Shown: positions 39,048-47,670, numbered from the stretch's first letter. The stretch: DNA of 64,000 nt from DATBLE01 sp050258035 (GCA_050258035.1 JBLMYA010000075.1:1-64000); one strand, 5' to 3'. Made by a program: numbers and translations. Notes: generated by a model not told the origin, from the letters alone.

Positions 39048-40183
39048 ACGCGCTCGTCGAGTTCACCGGCCCCGCTCGGCTCGACCGGCGGACGAAGCGC
39101 CTCGTCCACCGGCTGGGCGAGGACGACGTCGCGATCGTCGACCATGCCGACCTCGACCGGGTGACCGCCGAGGAGCTGCTCGAGACCGGTGTCCGGGTGG
39201 TCGTCAACGTCTCCGAGTCGCTCACCGGACGATTTCCGAACCCCGGTCCTCTCCTCCTCGTCCGAGGCGGCGTGACGCTGATCGACGCGCCCGGTGCGGC
39301 GCTCTTCGACGAGGTGACCGACGGCGAGCAGGTGACGGTGAGAGGTGCAAGCCTCTTCCGGAACGGGACGTGCCTCGTACGAGGGCGGGCGCGCGACGAG
39401 CGCGAGCTCGAGCGGGCGCTCGCCGAGCAACGGGGCCGGGTGACCGAGTCGCTGTCGGACTTCGCCGAGAACACCCTCCTCCACCTCAAGACCGAAGGCA
39501 GTCTGCTCGCCGAAGGGATCGACTTCCCACCGCTCCGCACCCGCTTTCGGGACCGGCACGCGCTCGTGGTCGCACGCGGGCCCGGCCACAAGCGGGACCT
39601 GCGGATCGTCCGACCGTACGTCCGCGACTTCCGGCCCGTGCTCGTCGGCGTCGACGGCGGAGCCGACGCCCTGATCGAGGCCGGCTACCGGCCGGACGTG
39701 ATCGTGGGGGACATGGACTCGGTCTCCGACGCCGCGCTCAGGAGCGGTGCCGAGCTCCTCGTCCACGCGTACCGCGGCAACGGGAACGCGCCGGGCGCCG
39801 CCCGTGCCGCCGCTCTCGGCGTGCCGTACCAGGTCGTTCCCGCGTTCGGAATCAGCGAGGACGTCGCATTGCTCCTCGCCTACGAGAAGGGCGCCGAGCT
39901 GATCGTCGCGGTCGGGACGCACTTCAACCTGATCGAGTTCATGGAGCGGAACCGGGAAGGAATGTCCTCGACGTTCCTCACGCGGCTGCGGGTCGGAGAG
40001 ATCCTCATCGACGCGAAAGGCGTCTCGCGGCTCGTCTCGCGGCGTGTCGGCCTGTGGCCGCTGGTCGCGCTCGGCCTCACCGGTCTCGGAGCGATCGTGG
40101 TCGCGGTCGTCGCCTCGCCGGGCGTCGAGCACCTGATCGAACTGATCGTGCTGCGGCTCCGCGACTGGCTCGGTCTCGGCTGA
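39044..40183 (+). CDS. steA: SteA-like membrane protein with thiamine pyrophosphokinase-type fold
   Basis: A 379-residue protein. The central part (about 175-320) has the thiamine pyrophosphokinase-like VGVDGGADALIEAGYRPDVIVGDMDSVSDAAL, and the C-terminus has one membrane helix (about 330-352) and an amphipathic tail. It matches SteA, a membrane cell-division factor of Corynebacterium paired with SteB. The catalytic role of the domain is not established. It is coupled to recN by ATGA overlap, and steB follows after 97 bases containing a short GTCCGG/CCGGAC hairpin. Confidence 0.85.
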   Translation: MNALVEFTGPARLDRRTKRLVHRLGEDDVAIVDHADLDRVTAEELLETGVRVVVNVSESLTGRFPNPGPLLLVRGGVTLIDAPGAALFDEVTDGEQVTVRGASLFRNGTCLVRGRARDERELERALAEQRGRVTESLSDFAENTLLHLKTEGSLLAEGIDFPPLRTRFRDRHALVVARGPGHKRDLRIVRPYVRDFRPVLVGVDGGADALIEAGYRPDVIVGDMDSVSDAALRSGAELLVHAYRGNGNAPGAARAAALGVPYQVVPAFGISEDVALLLAYEKGAELIVAVGTHFNLIEFMERNREGMSSTFLTRLRVGEILIDAKGVSRLVSRRVGLWPLVALGLTGLGAIVVAVVASPGVEHLIELIVLRLRDWLGLG

Positions 40184-40280
40184 ACACGCCGTCACCCGTC
40201 CGGACAACCGCCGGACACCTGCGCAGAGGCCCGCGAGCCGTCTCCACGCGCTGTGCCAGACTGCGGCGACGCTCTGAGCC

Positions 40281-41168
40281 ATGTTCGATCTCCGCTACCA
40301 CGTCGCCTCGCTGGCCGCCGTCTTCCTCGCCCTGATCATCGGGATCGTCGTCGGCGTGGGAATCTCGGGGAAGGGGTTCGTCTCCGACAGCGAGCGGTCG
40401 CTGTTCAACGAGCGGATCGCCGATCTGAAGAGCCGGCTCGACTCGGCGACGAAGCGCGGAGCCGACCTGACACGCTCGCAACGCGCAGCCCAGGCGTTCG
40501 TCCAGGACGCCTACCCGGCGCTGATGGGCGGACGCCTCGTCGGCAGCCGGGTGGCTCTCGTCTTCGTCGGGCCGGTCGACGATCGCGCCCGCTCCCTCGT
40601 CGAGCAGACTCTCGACGACGCCGGCGCCTCGCCTCCGCTCCGCGTCCGGGCGCTGAAGCTGCCGGTCGACGTGGCCGCGCTGCACAGGGCACTCAAAGGC
40701 CATCCCGTGCTGGCAGCGCTGGCGACACCGCGGAAGATCGGCGACCTCGGCCGACGGCTCGGCGCCGACCTCGTCGCCGGCGGCAACAGCCCTCTGTGGC
40801 AATCGCTCTCGCCGGACCTGGTCGAGGAGCGCTCCGGAAACGACGCGCCGACCGTCGACGGCGTCGTCGTCAGCCGTAGTGCCAAGCCGCAGAGCGGCGC
40901 GACGGCACGGTTTCTCGCCGGCTTCTACGACGGGCTCGCCTCCCAGGGCGTCCCCGCAGTGGGCGTCGAGGTGACGAGGCCGCGCGCGACCGCAGTGGAC
41001 GCGTTCGCGAAGCACGACCTCGCGACCGTGGACGACCTCGACTCGCAGGCCGGACGTCTTGCCCTCGCGCTCCTCCTCTCCGGCGCGACGCCCGGTCAGT
41101 ACGGAGTCAAGAAGAACGCGCACGACGGCGTCCTTCCGCAGATCCCGCCGCTCCTCACCAGTGGCTGA
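40281..41168 (+). CDS. steB: SteB / MctB-like membrane protein
   Basis: A 295-residue protein starting MFDLRYHVASLAAVFLALIIG, the conserved N-terminus of the MctB/SteB (copper transporter annotation, DUF3186) family. One N-terminal membrane helix is followed by a coiled coil (about 45-75) and an extracytoplasmic alpha/beta domain. In Corynebacterium SteB works with SteA in cell separation. The copper transporter label rests on one mycobacterial study and is uncertain here. The 3' end overlaps the next gene by eight bases. Confidence 0.85.
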   Translation: MFDLRYHVASLAAVFLALIIGIVVGVGISGKGFVSDSERSLFNERIADLKSRLDSATKRGADLTRSQRAAQAFVQDAYPALMGGRLVGSRVALVFVGPVDDRARSLVEQTLDDAGASPPLRVRALKLPVDVAALHRALKGHPVLAALATPRKIGDLGRRLGADLVAGGNSPLWQSLSPDLVEERSGNDAPTVDGVVVSRSAKPQSGATARFLAGFYDGLASQGVPAVGVEVTRPRATAVDAFAKHDLATVDDLDSQAGRLALALLLSGATPGQYGVKKNAHDGVLPQIPPLLTSG

Positions 41169-42369
41169 GCCGGTCGCGGTCCTCGTCGCGGCCCGCGACG
41201 AGGAACGGCGGATCGCCGTCACGGTCGCCGCCCTCCGTGGGCAGTTCCCGGAGGCGGAGGTGATCGTCGCCGACGACGGATCCCGCGACCGGACGGCCGC
41301 CGAGGCGGAGGCTGCAGGCGCCCGTGTCCTCCGTCTTCCGCGCCGCGGAAAGGGGCAGGCTCTGGCGCTCGCGGAGCGCGCAGCCGCCGACGGGCCGCTG
41401 CTCCTCTGCGACGCCGATCTCGTCGGCGACCTCCGTCCGCTGGTCGACGACGGCGCCGACCTCGCGATCGCCGCCTTTGCGGAGCACGAAGGCGGCGGGT
41501 TCGGGATCGTCAAGCGGACGGCCCGCGCGCTGCTCCGGCTCACGACCGGTCGAGACCTGCGCGAGCCCCTTTCGGGCCAGCGCGCCGTCTCCGCCGAGGC
41601 CCGCAAGGCGTGCTTCCCGGTCGCCGGGGGTTTCGGCTGCGAGGTTCGCATGACGATCGACGCGCTCGGGGCCGGCCTCGCCGTCCGGGAGGTCGTGCTC
41701 CCGCTCCGCCACCGGGCGACCGGGCGCGATCCGGCCGGGTTCGCGCACCGGGCACGCCAGCTCCGCGACGTCCTCCTCGCCCTCGGCCCGCTGGCATGCA
41801 ACCACCGCGGCCTCCGCCTGCCGCTCGTGGGCTGGGTGGTCGGGACGCTGGAGCCGCGGGTCGCGGCGGTCGCCGCGATCGGCCTTGTGGACGACGTCCG
41901 CGCAGGTCCGGAGCGCGGCTTCGCGGAGCACGTCCGCGCCGGCCGAACGACCGGGATGCTCAAGCTCGTCGGCATCCCGCTCGTGGGTCTGCTCGCGACC
42001 CGGCGACCGTCGGGCGCGCTCCTCGTCGGCCTCGCCGCGAACGCGCTCAACCAGCTCGACACCGGGCCCGGGAGAGCGCTCAAGGCGTACGCCCTCGCGG
42101 CGTTGCCTCTCCGGGCACCGCTCCTGCCCGTCGTCATGCTCGCTCCCTACGATCTCCGGGAGATGGCGATGCTCGGGGACTCGGGATCGAATGCGTTGGG
42201 GGCTCTGCTAGGCTTGAGTTCCGTGGATCGTTTCACGGGACGGAGCCGGTGGCTGGTGATCGGGGCGCTGGCCGGGCTCAATCTCCTCGGTGAACGAACC
42301 TCTCTGGGCGACGCGATCGAGCGCACCCCGCTCCTCGGCACGCTCGATCGGCTGGGTCGCCGGGCGTGA
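41161..42369 (+). CDS. GT2 glycosyltransferase fused to MraY/WecA-like membrane domain
   Basis: A 402-residue protein. Residues 1 to about 215 are a GT-A glycosyltransferase (VLVAARDEERRI, VIVADDGSRDRT, the DAD metal motif in LLLCDADLVGD, and EVRMTIDAL). Residues about 220-402 are hydrophobic and carry the Asp motifs of the MraY/WecA phosphoglycosyl transferase family: GLVDDVR, NQLDTGPGRALKAY and MLGDSGSNALGALLGL. The usual first membrane helices of MraY are missing, so the second half is partial. Likely role is building or using a lipid-linked sugar for the envelope; acceptor and donor are unknown. It sits between steB and pyrG with overlapping ends. Confidence 0.75.
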   Translation: MAEPVAVLVAARDEERRIAVTVAALRGQFPEAEVIVADDGSRDRTAAEAEAAGARVLRLPRRGKGQALALAERAAADGPLLLCDADLVGDLRPLVDDGADLAIAAFAEHEGGGFGIVKRTARALLRLTTGRDLREPLSGQRAVSAEARKACFPVAGGFGCEVRMTIDALGAGLAVREVVLPLRHRATGRDPAGFAHRARQLRDVLLALGPLACNHRGLRLPLVGWVVGTLEPRVAAVAAIGLVDDVRAGPERGFAEHVRAGRTTGMLKLVGIPLVGLLATRRPSGALLVGLAANALNQLDTGPGRALKAYALAALPLRAPLLPVVMLAPYDLREMAMLGDSGSNALGALLGLSSVDRFTGRSRWLVIGALAGLNLLGERTSLGDAIERTPLLGTLDRLGRRA

Positions 42370-44009
42370 CTACCCAGACCAAGTACGTCTTCGTCACCGG
42401 TGGCGTCGTGTCGTCCCTCGGCAAGGGCATCACCGCCGCCTCGCTCGGGCGGCTCCTGAAGGCCCGCGGCCTGAAGGTCGACGTCCAGAAGTTCGATCCG
42501 TACCTGAACGTCGATCCCGGGACGATGAGCCCGTTCCAGCACGGCGAGGTGTTCGTCACGGAGGACGGGGCGGAGACCGATCTCGACATCGGGCACTACG
42601 AGCGGTTCCTCGACCAGAACCTCTCCCGGAACGCCAACCACACCCAAGGGGGCATCTGGGACCGGGTGCTGCGGCGGGAGCGCAAGGGCGACTACCTGGG
42701 CAAGACCGTCCAGGTGATCCCGCACATCACCGACGAGATCAAGGACCGCATCCGTCGCTCGGCCGAGCAGTCCGACTCGGACGTCGTGATCAGCGAGATC
42801 GGCGGCACCGTCGGCGACATCGAGTCGCTCCCCTTCCTCGAGGCGATCCGCCAGTTCCGCCGCGAGGCGGGGGCCGAGAACGTCCTGTACATCCACGTCA
42901 CCCTCGTCCCGTACGTCGACTCCGCCGGCGAGCTGAAGACCAAGCCCACCCAGCACTCTGTCAACGAGCTCCGGCGCATCGGTATCCATCCGGACGTCGT
43001 CGTCTGTCGGTCCCGGGACGTCATCTCGCCGGACGTGCGGGAGAAGATTGCGCTCTTCGCCGACGTCGAGCCGGCAGAGGTGATCGCGAACGAGGACGTG
43101 TCGGACGTCTACCTCGTTCCCGCCGCGCTCCAGGCGCAGGGGCTCGACGACCTCGTCTGCCGCAAGCTCGGCCTCCCGGAGGGCGCCGCCGACCTGGGCG
43201 AGTGGAACGTGCTCACGACCCGGATCGAGCAGCGCGACCTCGACGTCACGATCGGCCTCGTCGGCAAGTACGTGAAGCTGCACGACGCCTACCTGTCGGT
43301 CCACGAGGCCCTGAAGCACGCCGGCATCCACCACGGCTGCCACGTGACCGTCCGCTGGGTCGACGCCGAGGGGATGTCGCTCGAGGAGGCGCTCGACGAG
43401 CTGGACACCGTCGACGGCGTGCTCGTTCCCGGGGGATTCGGGTCGCGCGGCTGGGAGGGGAAGATCCTGGCCTGTCGGGTCGCGCGCGAGCAGGGAATCC
43501 CGTACCTCGGCATCTGCCTCGGCATGCACGTGGCCGTCTCCGAGTTCGCCCGTCACGTCGTCGGTCTCGAGGGAGCGAACTCGACGGAGATGGACCCCGA
43601 GACCCCGTTCCCGGTGATCGACTTGCTCCCCGAGCAGAAGGAGGTCGAGGACCTGGGCGGGACGATGCGCCTCGGCGCACAGGCTGTGGAGATCGTCGAC
43701 GGCACCCGCACGCACGCCACCTATTGCGAGCCGGTCGTCCACGAGCGGCACCGGCACCGCTACGAGGTAAACAACCACTACCGGCAGCAGATCGCCGACG
43801 CCGGCCTCGTCGTCTCCGGGACGTTCCAGGAGGGGAGGCTCGTCGAGATCATCGAGCTTCCCGACCATCCCTGGTTCGTCGCCAGCCAGTTCCATCCCGA
43901 GTTCAAGTCGCGCCCGACGCGGCCCGCACCGCTCTTCCGCGAGTTCGTCGGCGCCGCCCGCGACCGCGCCCGGGCGCGGCAGGGTTTCGTCGCGGCAACG
44001 CCCTCCTAG
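42366..44009 (+). CDS. pyrG: CTP synthase
   Basis: A 547-residue enzyme that aminates UTP to CTP. The synthetase domain starts KYVFVTGGVVSSLGKGI and has DPYLNVDPGTMSPFQHGEVFV; the C-terminal class I glutaminase has GGFGSRGWEGK, the nucleophile Cys in LGICLGMH (Gln is usual after Met) and the His/Glu pair in SQFHPEFKSRP. GTG 42366 overlaps the stop of the GT fusion. Its TAG stop is shared in reverse with a small minus-strand frame (CTAG). Confidence 0.97.
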   Translation: MTTQTKYVFVTGGVVSSLGKGITAASLGRLLKARGLKVDVQKFDPYLNVDPGTMSPFQHGEVFVTEDGAETDLDIGHYERFLDQNLSRNANHTQGGIWDRVLRRERKGDYLGKTVQVIPHITDEIKDRIRRSAEQSDSDVVISEIGGTVGDIESLPFLEAIRQFRREAGAENVLYIHVTLVPYVDSAGELKTKPTQHSVNELRRIGIHPDVVVCRSRDVISPDVREKIALFADVEPAEVIANEDVSDVYLVPAALQAQGLDDLVCRKLGLPEGAADLGEWNVLTTRIEQRDLDVTIGLVGKYVKLHDAYLSVHEALKHAGIHHGCHVTVRWVDAEGMSLEEALDELDTVDGVLVPGGFGSRGWEGKILACRVAREQGIPYLGICLGMHVAVSEFARHVVGLEGANSTEMDPETPFPVIDLLPEQKEVEDLGGTMRLGAQAVEIVDGTRTHATYCEPVVHERHRHRYEVNNHYRQQIADAGLVVSGTFQEGRLVEIIELPDHPWFVASQFHPEFKSRPTRPAPLFREFVGAARDRARARQGFVAATPS

Positions 44010-44185
44010 CGCCGCGCGACCACGTAGTCCCCGGATGGGACGGCCGCCTCGAGGGCCGAGTGGTAGAGGTCGCATGCCGGCCGCCGCGTGAGCCGCGCCG
44101 CGAACCATTCGAACACGAGGCCGTTGAGCCGCACGACGTGGCCGCCGGCGCCGAGCGGAAGCCAGTAGAGATCGACGCGCGCCAT
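44006..44185 (-). pseudogene. Short 59-aa reading frame, probable remnant of a longer protein
   Basis: The minus strand encodes 59 residues beginning MARVDLYWLPLGAGGHVVRL and containing DLYHSALEAAVPSGDYVV. Codon use matches real genes here, and the start recalls an actinobacterial family of roughly 180 residues that I remember but cannot search. The frame stops at TAG 44006-44008, inside the pyrG stop codon, where longer members would continue. It keeps a good promoter: TAGGCT seven bases before its ATG. It may be a decaying gene or a short functional domain. Confidence 0.5.
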
Positions 44186-44192
44186 CGGCGGC

Positions 44193-44202
44193 AGCCTAAG
44201 CT
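44193..44202. promoter_or_regulatory. Overlapping divergent -10 elements (TAAGCT / TAGGCT)
   Basis: On the plus strand TAAGCT (44197-44202) ends six bases before GTG 44209. On the minus strand TAGGCT (44198-44193) ends seven bases before ATG 44185. They share two base pairs, so RNA polymerase can probably open only one direction at a time. Confidence 0.5.
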
Positions 44203-44208
44203 TGGCCG

Positions 44209-45318
44209 GTGCCCGGTGCGATCGAGCTCTTTCTCGACCTGGCCGCGCTGCCGTCCCCGCCCGGAGAGGAGCGCGCCGTCGCCGACCGGGTCACCGGGGA
44301 GCTGCGCGGGCTCGGGCTCGACGTCGACGAGGACGGTGCCGGCGCCGAGATCGGCTCCAGCACGGGAAACCTGTACGCGCGCCTGGAGCCCACGGCCGAT
44401 GGGACGCCGCTCTTCTTCTGCGCCCACATGGACACGGTGCCGCCCACGGGGCCGATCCAGCCCGTGGTCGAGGACGGCGTCGTCCGCAACGTCGGCGGGA
44501 CGATCCTCGGAGCCGACAACAAGTCGGCGATCGTCGCGATGGTCGAGGCGGCCCGCCGCGTCGTCGAGCACCGCATCCCGCACGGCGGGCTGGAGCTCCT
44601 GTTCACGCCGAAGGAGGAGGTCGGGCTCCGCGGCGCCCAGGCCTTCGACTGCTCCCGCCTCGCCGCCCGCGTGGGCTACGTCTACGACCAGGCCGGCCCG
44701 ATCGGCGAGGTGGTGCTCGGCGCCCCGCACTCGATGATCTTGGGGATCACCTTCACCGGGCAGGCGGCCCACGCCGGGATGGCGCCGGAGGAGGGACGAT
44801 CCGCGATCGCCGCCGCCGCGCGCGCGATCGCCGACATGCGGCTCGGCCGGATCGACGAGGAGACCTCGGCCAACGTCGGCACCGTCCGCGGAGGCGTCGC
44901 ACGCAACATCGTCCCCGATGCGTGCGTGCTCAGCGCCGAGGCGCGCTCCCACGACGAGGGCAAGCTGGCCGACGTCGTCCAGGAGATGCTCGACGCCTGT
45001 TCGTTCGCCGCTTCGTTGGCCGGCTGCGACGTCGAGGCGGAGGTCGAGCGCGGCTTCCACGGCTACCGGTTCGGAAAGGGAGAGGTCCCGGTGCGTCTCG
45101 CGGAGGCGGCGCTTCGCCGGGTGGGGCGGGAGCCCACCTATGCGCTCTCGGGCGGAGGCGCGGACGCGAACGTCTTCAACATGCGCGGTCTCGCCTGCCT
45201 CAACCTGGCGAACGGCATGGCGGAGATCCACACGCCGAAGGAGCACATCACGGTCGCAGACCTGGAGGGCATGGTCGAGGTCACGCTCGCCCTGCTCGAG
45301 GAGGCGCGTGCCGCTTAG
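44209..45318 (+). CDS. M20 family metallopeptidase (PepT-like)
   Basis: A 369-residue two-domain peptidase. Metal ligands are in FFCAHMDTVPP (His and catalytic Asp), LGADNKSAIVAM (bridging Asp), FTPKEEVGLRGA (Glu pair) and a late His in MAEIHTPKEH. The lid domain has TFTGQAAHAGMAPEEGRSAI. Family members cleave tripeptides or other small peptides; the exact substrate is unknown. The GTG start is leaderless by spacing. Its 3' end overlaps the DUF3866 gene by 11 bases. Confidence 0.88.
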   Translation: MPGAIELFLDLAALPSPPGEERAVADRVTGELRGLGLDVDEDGAGAEIGSSTGNLYARLEPTADGTPLFFCAHMDTVPPTGPIQPVVEDGVVRNVGGTILGADNKSAIVAMVEAARRVVEHRIPHGGLELLFTPKEEVGLRGAQAFDCSRLAARVGYVYDQAGPIGEVVLGAPHSMILGITFTGQAAHAGMAPEEGRSAIAAAARAIADMRLGRIDEETSANVGTVRGGVARNIVPDACVLSAEARSHDEGKLADVVQEMLDACSFAASLAGCDVEAEVERGFHGYRFGKGEVPVRLAEAALRRVGREPTYALSGGGADANVFNMRGLACLNLANGMAEIHTPKEHITVADLEGMVEVTLALLEEARAA

Positions 45319-46243
45319 CCTCCGTCGCGGCGCCGTCACCGCCGTGGTCGAGCGGCACGAAGGCGCGGCCCGGATCGACGTGGACGGCGTCCCCTGTGTC
45401 GCCTACCCGCTGCTCACCGGCCCCGTCGCGCTCGGCGACGACGTGATCGTGAACACGCAGGCGCGCGACCTCGGGCTCGGCTCCGGCGGCTTCGACGTCC
45501 TCTACGCGAACCTGACCCGCGGGCTCGACCTCGTCGCCGAGGCGGGGGCGCACGTGATGAAGCTCCCGTACACGCCGGGACAGGTCGCGGTCCGACACGC
45601 GGAGGAGGACGACCCGCTCGCGGAGTCCCTCGACGGGCTGCCGGTGGTCTGCTGTTCGTTGCACAGCCAGCTCGCGCCTGTCTGCGCGGCCCTCGCGGGC
45701 TGCCGCGTCGTCTACGTCCAGCTCGAGGGGGGCGCCCTTCCGGCCGCACTGTCCGACACGGTCCGGGAGCTGAAGGAGCGGAGACTGGTCGAAGCCGTCG
45801 TGACGGTCGGCCCGTGCTTCGGCGGAGACGCCGAATGCGTCTCGGTGTGGTCGGCACTGGCGTGGGCGAAGGCCCGCGGCGCCGGGGCCGTGGTGTGCGC
45901 GATCGGCCCGGGCATCGTCGGCACCGGCACTCGGCTCGGTCACGGCGGGACCGCCGCCGCCGCCGCCGCGACCGCCGCGCTCGCCCTCGGCGGCCGTGCG
46001 ATCGTCGCCGCCCGCGTCTCCGAGGCCGATCCCCGCGAGCGGCACCGCGGCCTCTCCCACCACACGCGCGCGGTCCTCGACCTCGTGCCGGGGGACGTCG
46101 CCGTCGGAGAGGACGGAGACGGCTGGGAGCAGGCGTGCAGAGGACTGCCGCTCTCGCACCTGGGCCGCGGCCCGGAGGAGGACCGGGCGTTCTTCGCAGC
46201 GGCCTTTGCGGCCGGACGCCTGGCCCGCGACCTCCTCTCGTAA
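45308..46243 (+). CDS. DUF3866 family protein
   Basis: A 311-residue protein that matches the DUF3866 family of Gram-positive bacteria by overall pattern: GGFDVLYANLTRGL, HVMKLPYTPGQVAVRH, CCSLHSQLAPV, VVYVQLEGGALPAALSDTV, the GPGIVGTGTRLGHGG loop and RHRGLSHHTRAVLD. The family function is unknown. The conserved His, Asp and Gly-rich loops look enzymatic. It is coupled to the M20 peptidase gene, an arrangement that suggests a shared peptide-related task. Confidence 0.8.
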   Translation: MPLSLRRGAVTAVVERHEGAARIDVDGVPCVAYPLLTGPVALGDDVIVNTQARDLGLGSGGFDVLYANLTRGLDLVAEAGAHVMKLPYTPGQVAVRHAEEDDPLAESLDGLPVVCCSLHSQLAPVCAALAGCRVVYVQLEGGALPAALSDTVRELKERRLVEAVVTVGPCFGGDAECVSVWSALAWAKARGAGAVVCAIGPGIVGTGTRLGHGGTAAAAAATAALALGGRAIVAARVSEADPRERHRGLSHHTRAVLDLVPGDVAVGEDGDGWEQACRGLPLSHLGRGPEEDRAFFAAAFAAGRLARDLLS

Positions 46244-46380
46244 CGATCCGCATCTCCATCGGCGTCGTCTTCCCGACCGCGATCGACTCGCCCGAGCCGC
46301 CGACGAGTTTCACGCTCTTCTCGGCCCGCGCGCATCTCGAGTAGGCCTGCACCGCGCGCAGGCGCTAGAGTCCGCGCGCC
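46244..46380. other. 137-base gap before ald
   Basis: It contains the ald -10 hexamer at 46366. The minus strand from GTG 46352 shows about 35 codons with GC-rich third positions (it reads KSVKLVGGSGESIAVGKT) that run into the antisense of the DUF3866 gene without a stop. This may be a decayed gene end, but the evidence is thin. Confidence 0.3.
46366..46371 (+). promoter_or_regulatory. -10 element (TAGAGT) of ald
   Basis: TAGAGT ends nine bases before GTG 46381. No Shine-Dalgarno is visible in the GC-only gap. Confidence 0.5.
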
Positions 46381-47493
46381 GTGGAGATCGGCGTCGTCAA
46401 GGAGATCAAGCCGGACGAGTACCGGGTCGCGCTCACGCCCGCCGGGGCCCGCGAGCTGGTCCAGCAGGGCCACGAGGTGCTCGTGGAGGAGGGTGCAGGC
46501 GAGGGGAGCGCGTTCGCCGATGCACAGTACGCCGCGGTCGGCGCACGGGTGGAGACGGTCGACGGCGTCTGGGCGAACGCCGAGCTGCTGCTGAAGGTGA
46601 AGGAGCCGGTGCCGGAGGAGTACCCGCGCGTGCGCCCCGGACAGATGCTCTTCACGTACTTCCATCTCGCCGCGAGCAAGCAGCTGACGGAGGCGTTGGT
46701 CGCCAGTGGGGCGACGTGCATCGCCTACGAGACGGTCGAGACCGCCTCGGGAGGCCTGCCGCTCCTCGCGCCGATGAGCGAGATCGCGGGTCGCCTCGCA
46801 GCCCAGGCCGGCGCGTACTTCCTGGAGAAGCCGCTCGGCGGCCGGGGTCTCCTGCTCGGGGGCGTGGCCGGCGTCGCGCCCGGGCGTGTGCTCGTGATCG
46901 GCGGCGGGATCGTCGGCTACAACGCCGCCGTGATCGCCATCGGCCTCGGTGCGAGCGTGACGATCCTCGAGCGCTCGATCGACCGGATGCGCCACCTGGA
47001 CGAGGTCCTCTCCGGCCGGGTCAGCCTGGTGATGAGCTCGACGCTCCAGATCGAGGAGTCGATCCGCGAGGCGGACGTCGTGATCGGTGCCGTGCTGATC
47101 CCGGGCGCGAAGGCGCCGAAGCTGATCACGCGGCCGATGCTGGCGGAGATGAAGACCGGCGCCGTCCTGTGCGACGTCGCGATCGACCAGGGCGGCTGCG
47201 CCGAGACGTCCCGGCCGACCACGCACACGGATCCCGTGTACGTCGTCGACGGCGTCACCCACTACTGCGTCGCGAACATGCCCGGCGCGGTTCCGATCAC
47301 GTCGACCAAGGCGCTCACCAACGCGACGCTGCCGTACGTCGAGTCGATCGCCGAGCACGGCCTGATGGAGGCGGTCGCGCTCGAGCCCGGGCTCGCGCCC
47401 GGCGTCAACGTGCTCGACGGCAAGGTGACGTACGAGGCGGTCGCCGAGGCTCACGGCCTCGAGTACACGCCGCTCTACAGCGTCCTTGCCTAG
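46381..47493 (+). CDS. ald: Alanine dehydrogenase
   Basis: A 370-residue NAD enzyme interconverting L-alanine and pyruvate plus ammonia. VVKEIKPDEYRVALTPAG, KVKEPVPEEY (catalytic Lys), FTYFHLAASKQLT (catalytic His), the Rossmann motif VIGGGIVGYNAA and DVAIDQGGCAETSRPTTH are all family marks. It is a monocistronic gene with its own -10 and a hairpin after it. It feeds pyruvate metabolism together with PPDK encoded further right. Confidence 0.96.
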   Translation: MEIGVVKEIKPDEYRVALTPAGARELVQQGHEVLVEEGAGEGSAFADAQYAAVGARVETVDGVWANAELLLKVKEPVPEEYPRVRPGQMLFTYFHLAASKQLTEALVASGATCIAYETVETASGGLPLLAPMSEIAGRLAAQAGAYFLEKPLGGRGLLLGGVAGVAPGRVLVIGGGIVGYNAAVIAIGLGASVTILERSIDRMRHLDEVLSGRVSLVMSSTLQIEESIREADVVIGAVLIPGAKAPKLITRPMLAEMKTGAVLCDVAIDQGGCAETSRPTTHTDPVYVVDGVTHYCVANMPGAVPITSTKALTNATLPYVESIAEHGLMEAVALEPGLAPGVNVLDGKVTYEAVAEAHGLEYTPLYSVLA

Positions 47494-47503
47494 AGCGGCT
47501 GCC

Positions 47504-47524
47504 GGGCCGGGCAGTGCCCGGCCC
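47504..47524. terminator. Bidirectional hairpin between ald and a small minus-strand gene
   Basis: A perfect 9-bp stem GGGCCGGGC/GCCCGGCCC with loop AGT lies 11 bases past ald and 10 bases past the end of the convergent 42-aa gene. No T-tract is present on either side. Confidence 0.55.
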
Positions 47525-47533
47525 GCGATGCGA

Positions 47534-47662
47534 CTAGGGCGACTTCGACGGCACGTCCTTCGTCGGCGAGATGCGGACGACGAGCGCGGTCACGCCGGCC
47601 GCGAGGCCGATCACGAGCACCACGTAGAACGCCAGGCCGATGAAGGAGAGGAAGGTGTGCAC
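47534..47662 (-). CDS. 42-aa single-helix membrane protein
   Basis: A small protein with one strong membrane helix (FLSFIGLAFYVVLVIGLAAG) and a basic, Ser/Pro-rich tail ending PTKDVPSKSP. The frame starts at GTG 47662 with AGGAGG four bases upstream and TATTCT nine bases upstream, and ends at TAG 47534. I do not recognise it. A clear start signal, a hydrophobic pattern and a terminator hairpin after it support a real gene. Confidence 0.6.
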   Translation of the reverse strand: MHTFLSFIGLAFYVVLVIGLAAGVTALVVRISPTKDVPSKSP

Positions 47663-47670
47663 CTGCCTCC

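Noticed and set aside
40281..41168. Naming the steB-like gene a copper transporter
   Set aside because: Only the N-terminal helix and a soluble domain are seen, there is no transport channel or metal motif, and the steA neighbour favours a division role.
41161..42369. Two separate genes instead of a GT2/MraY-like fusion
   Set aside because: The frame is continuous through the junction (about 41800-41880) with no plausible internal start carrying a -10 or Shine-Dalgarno.
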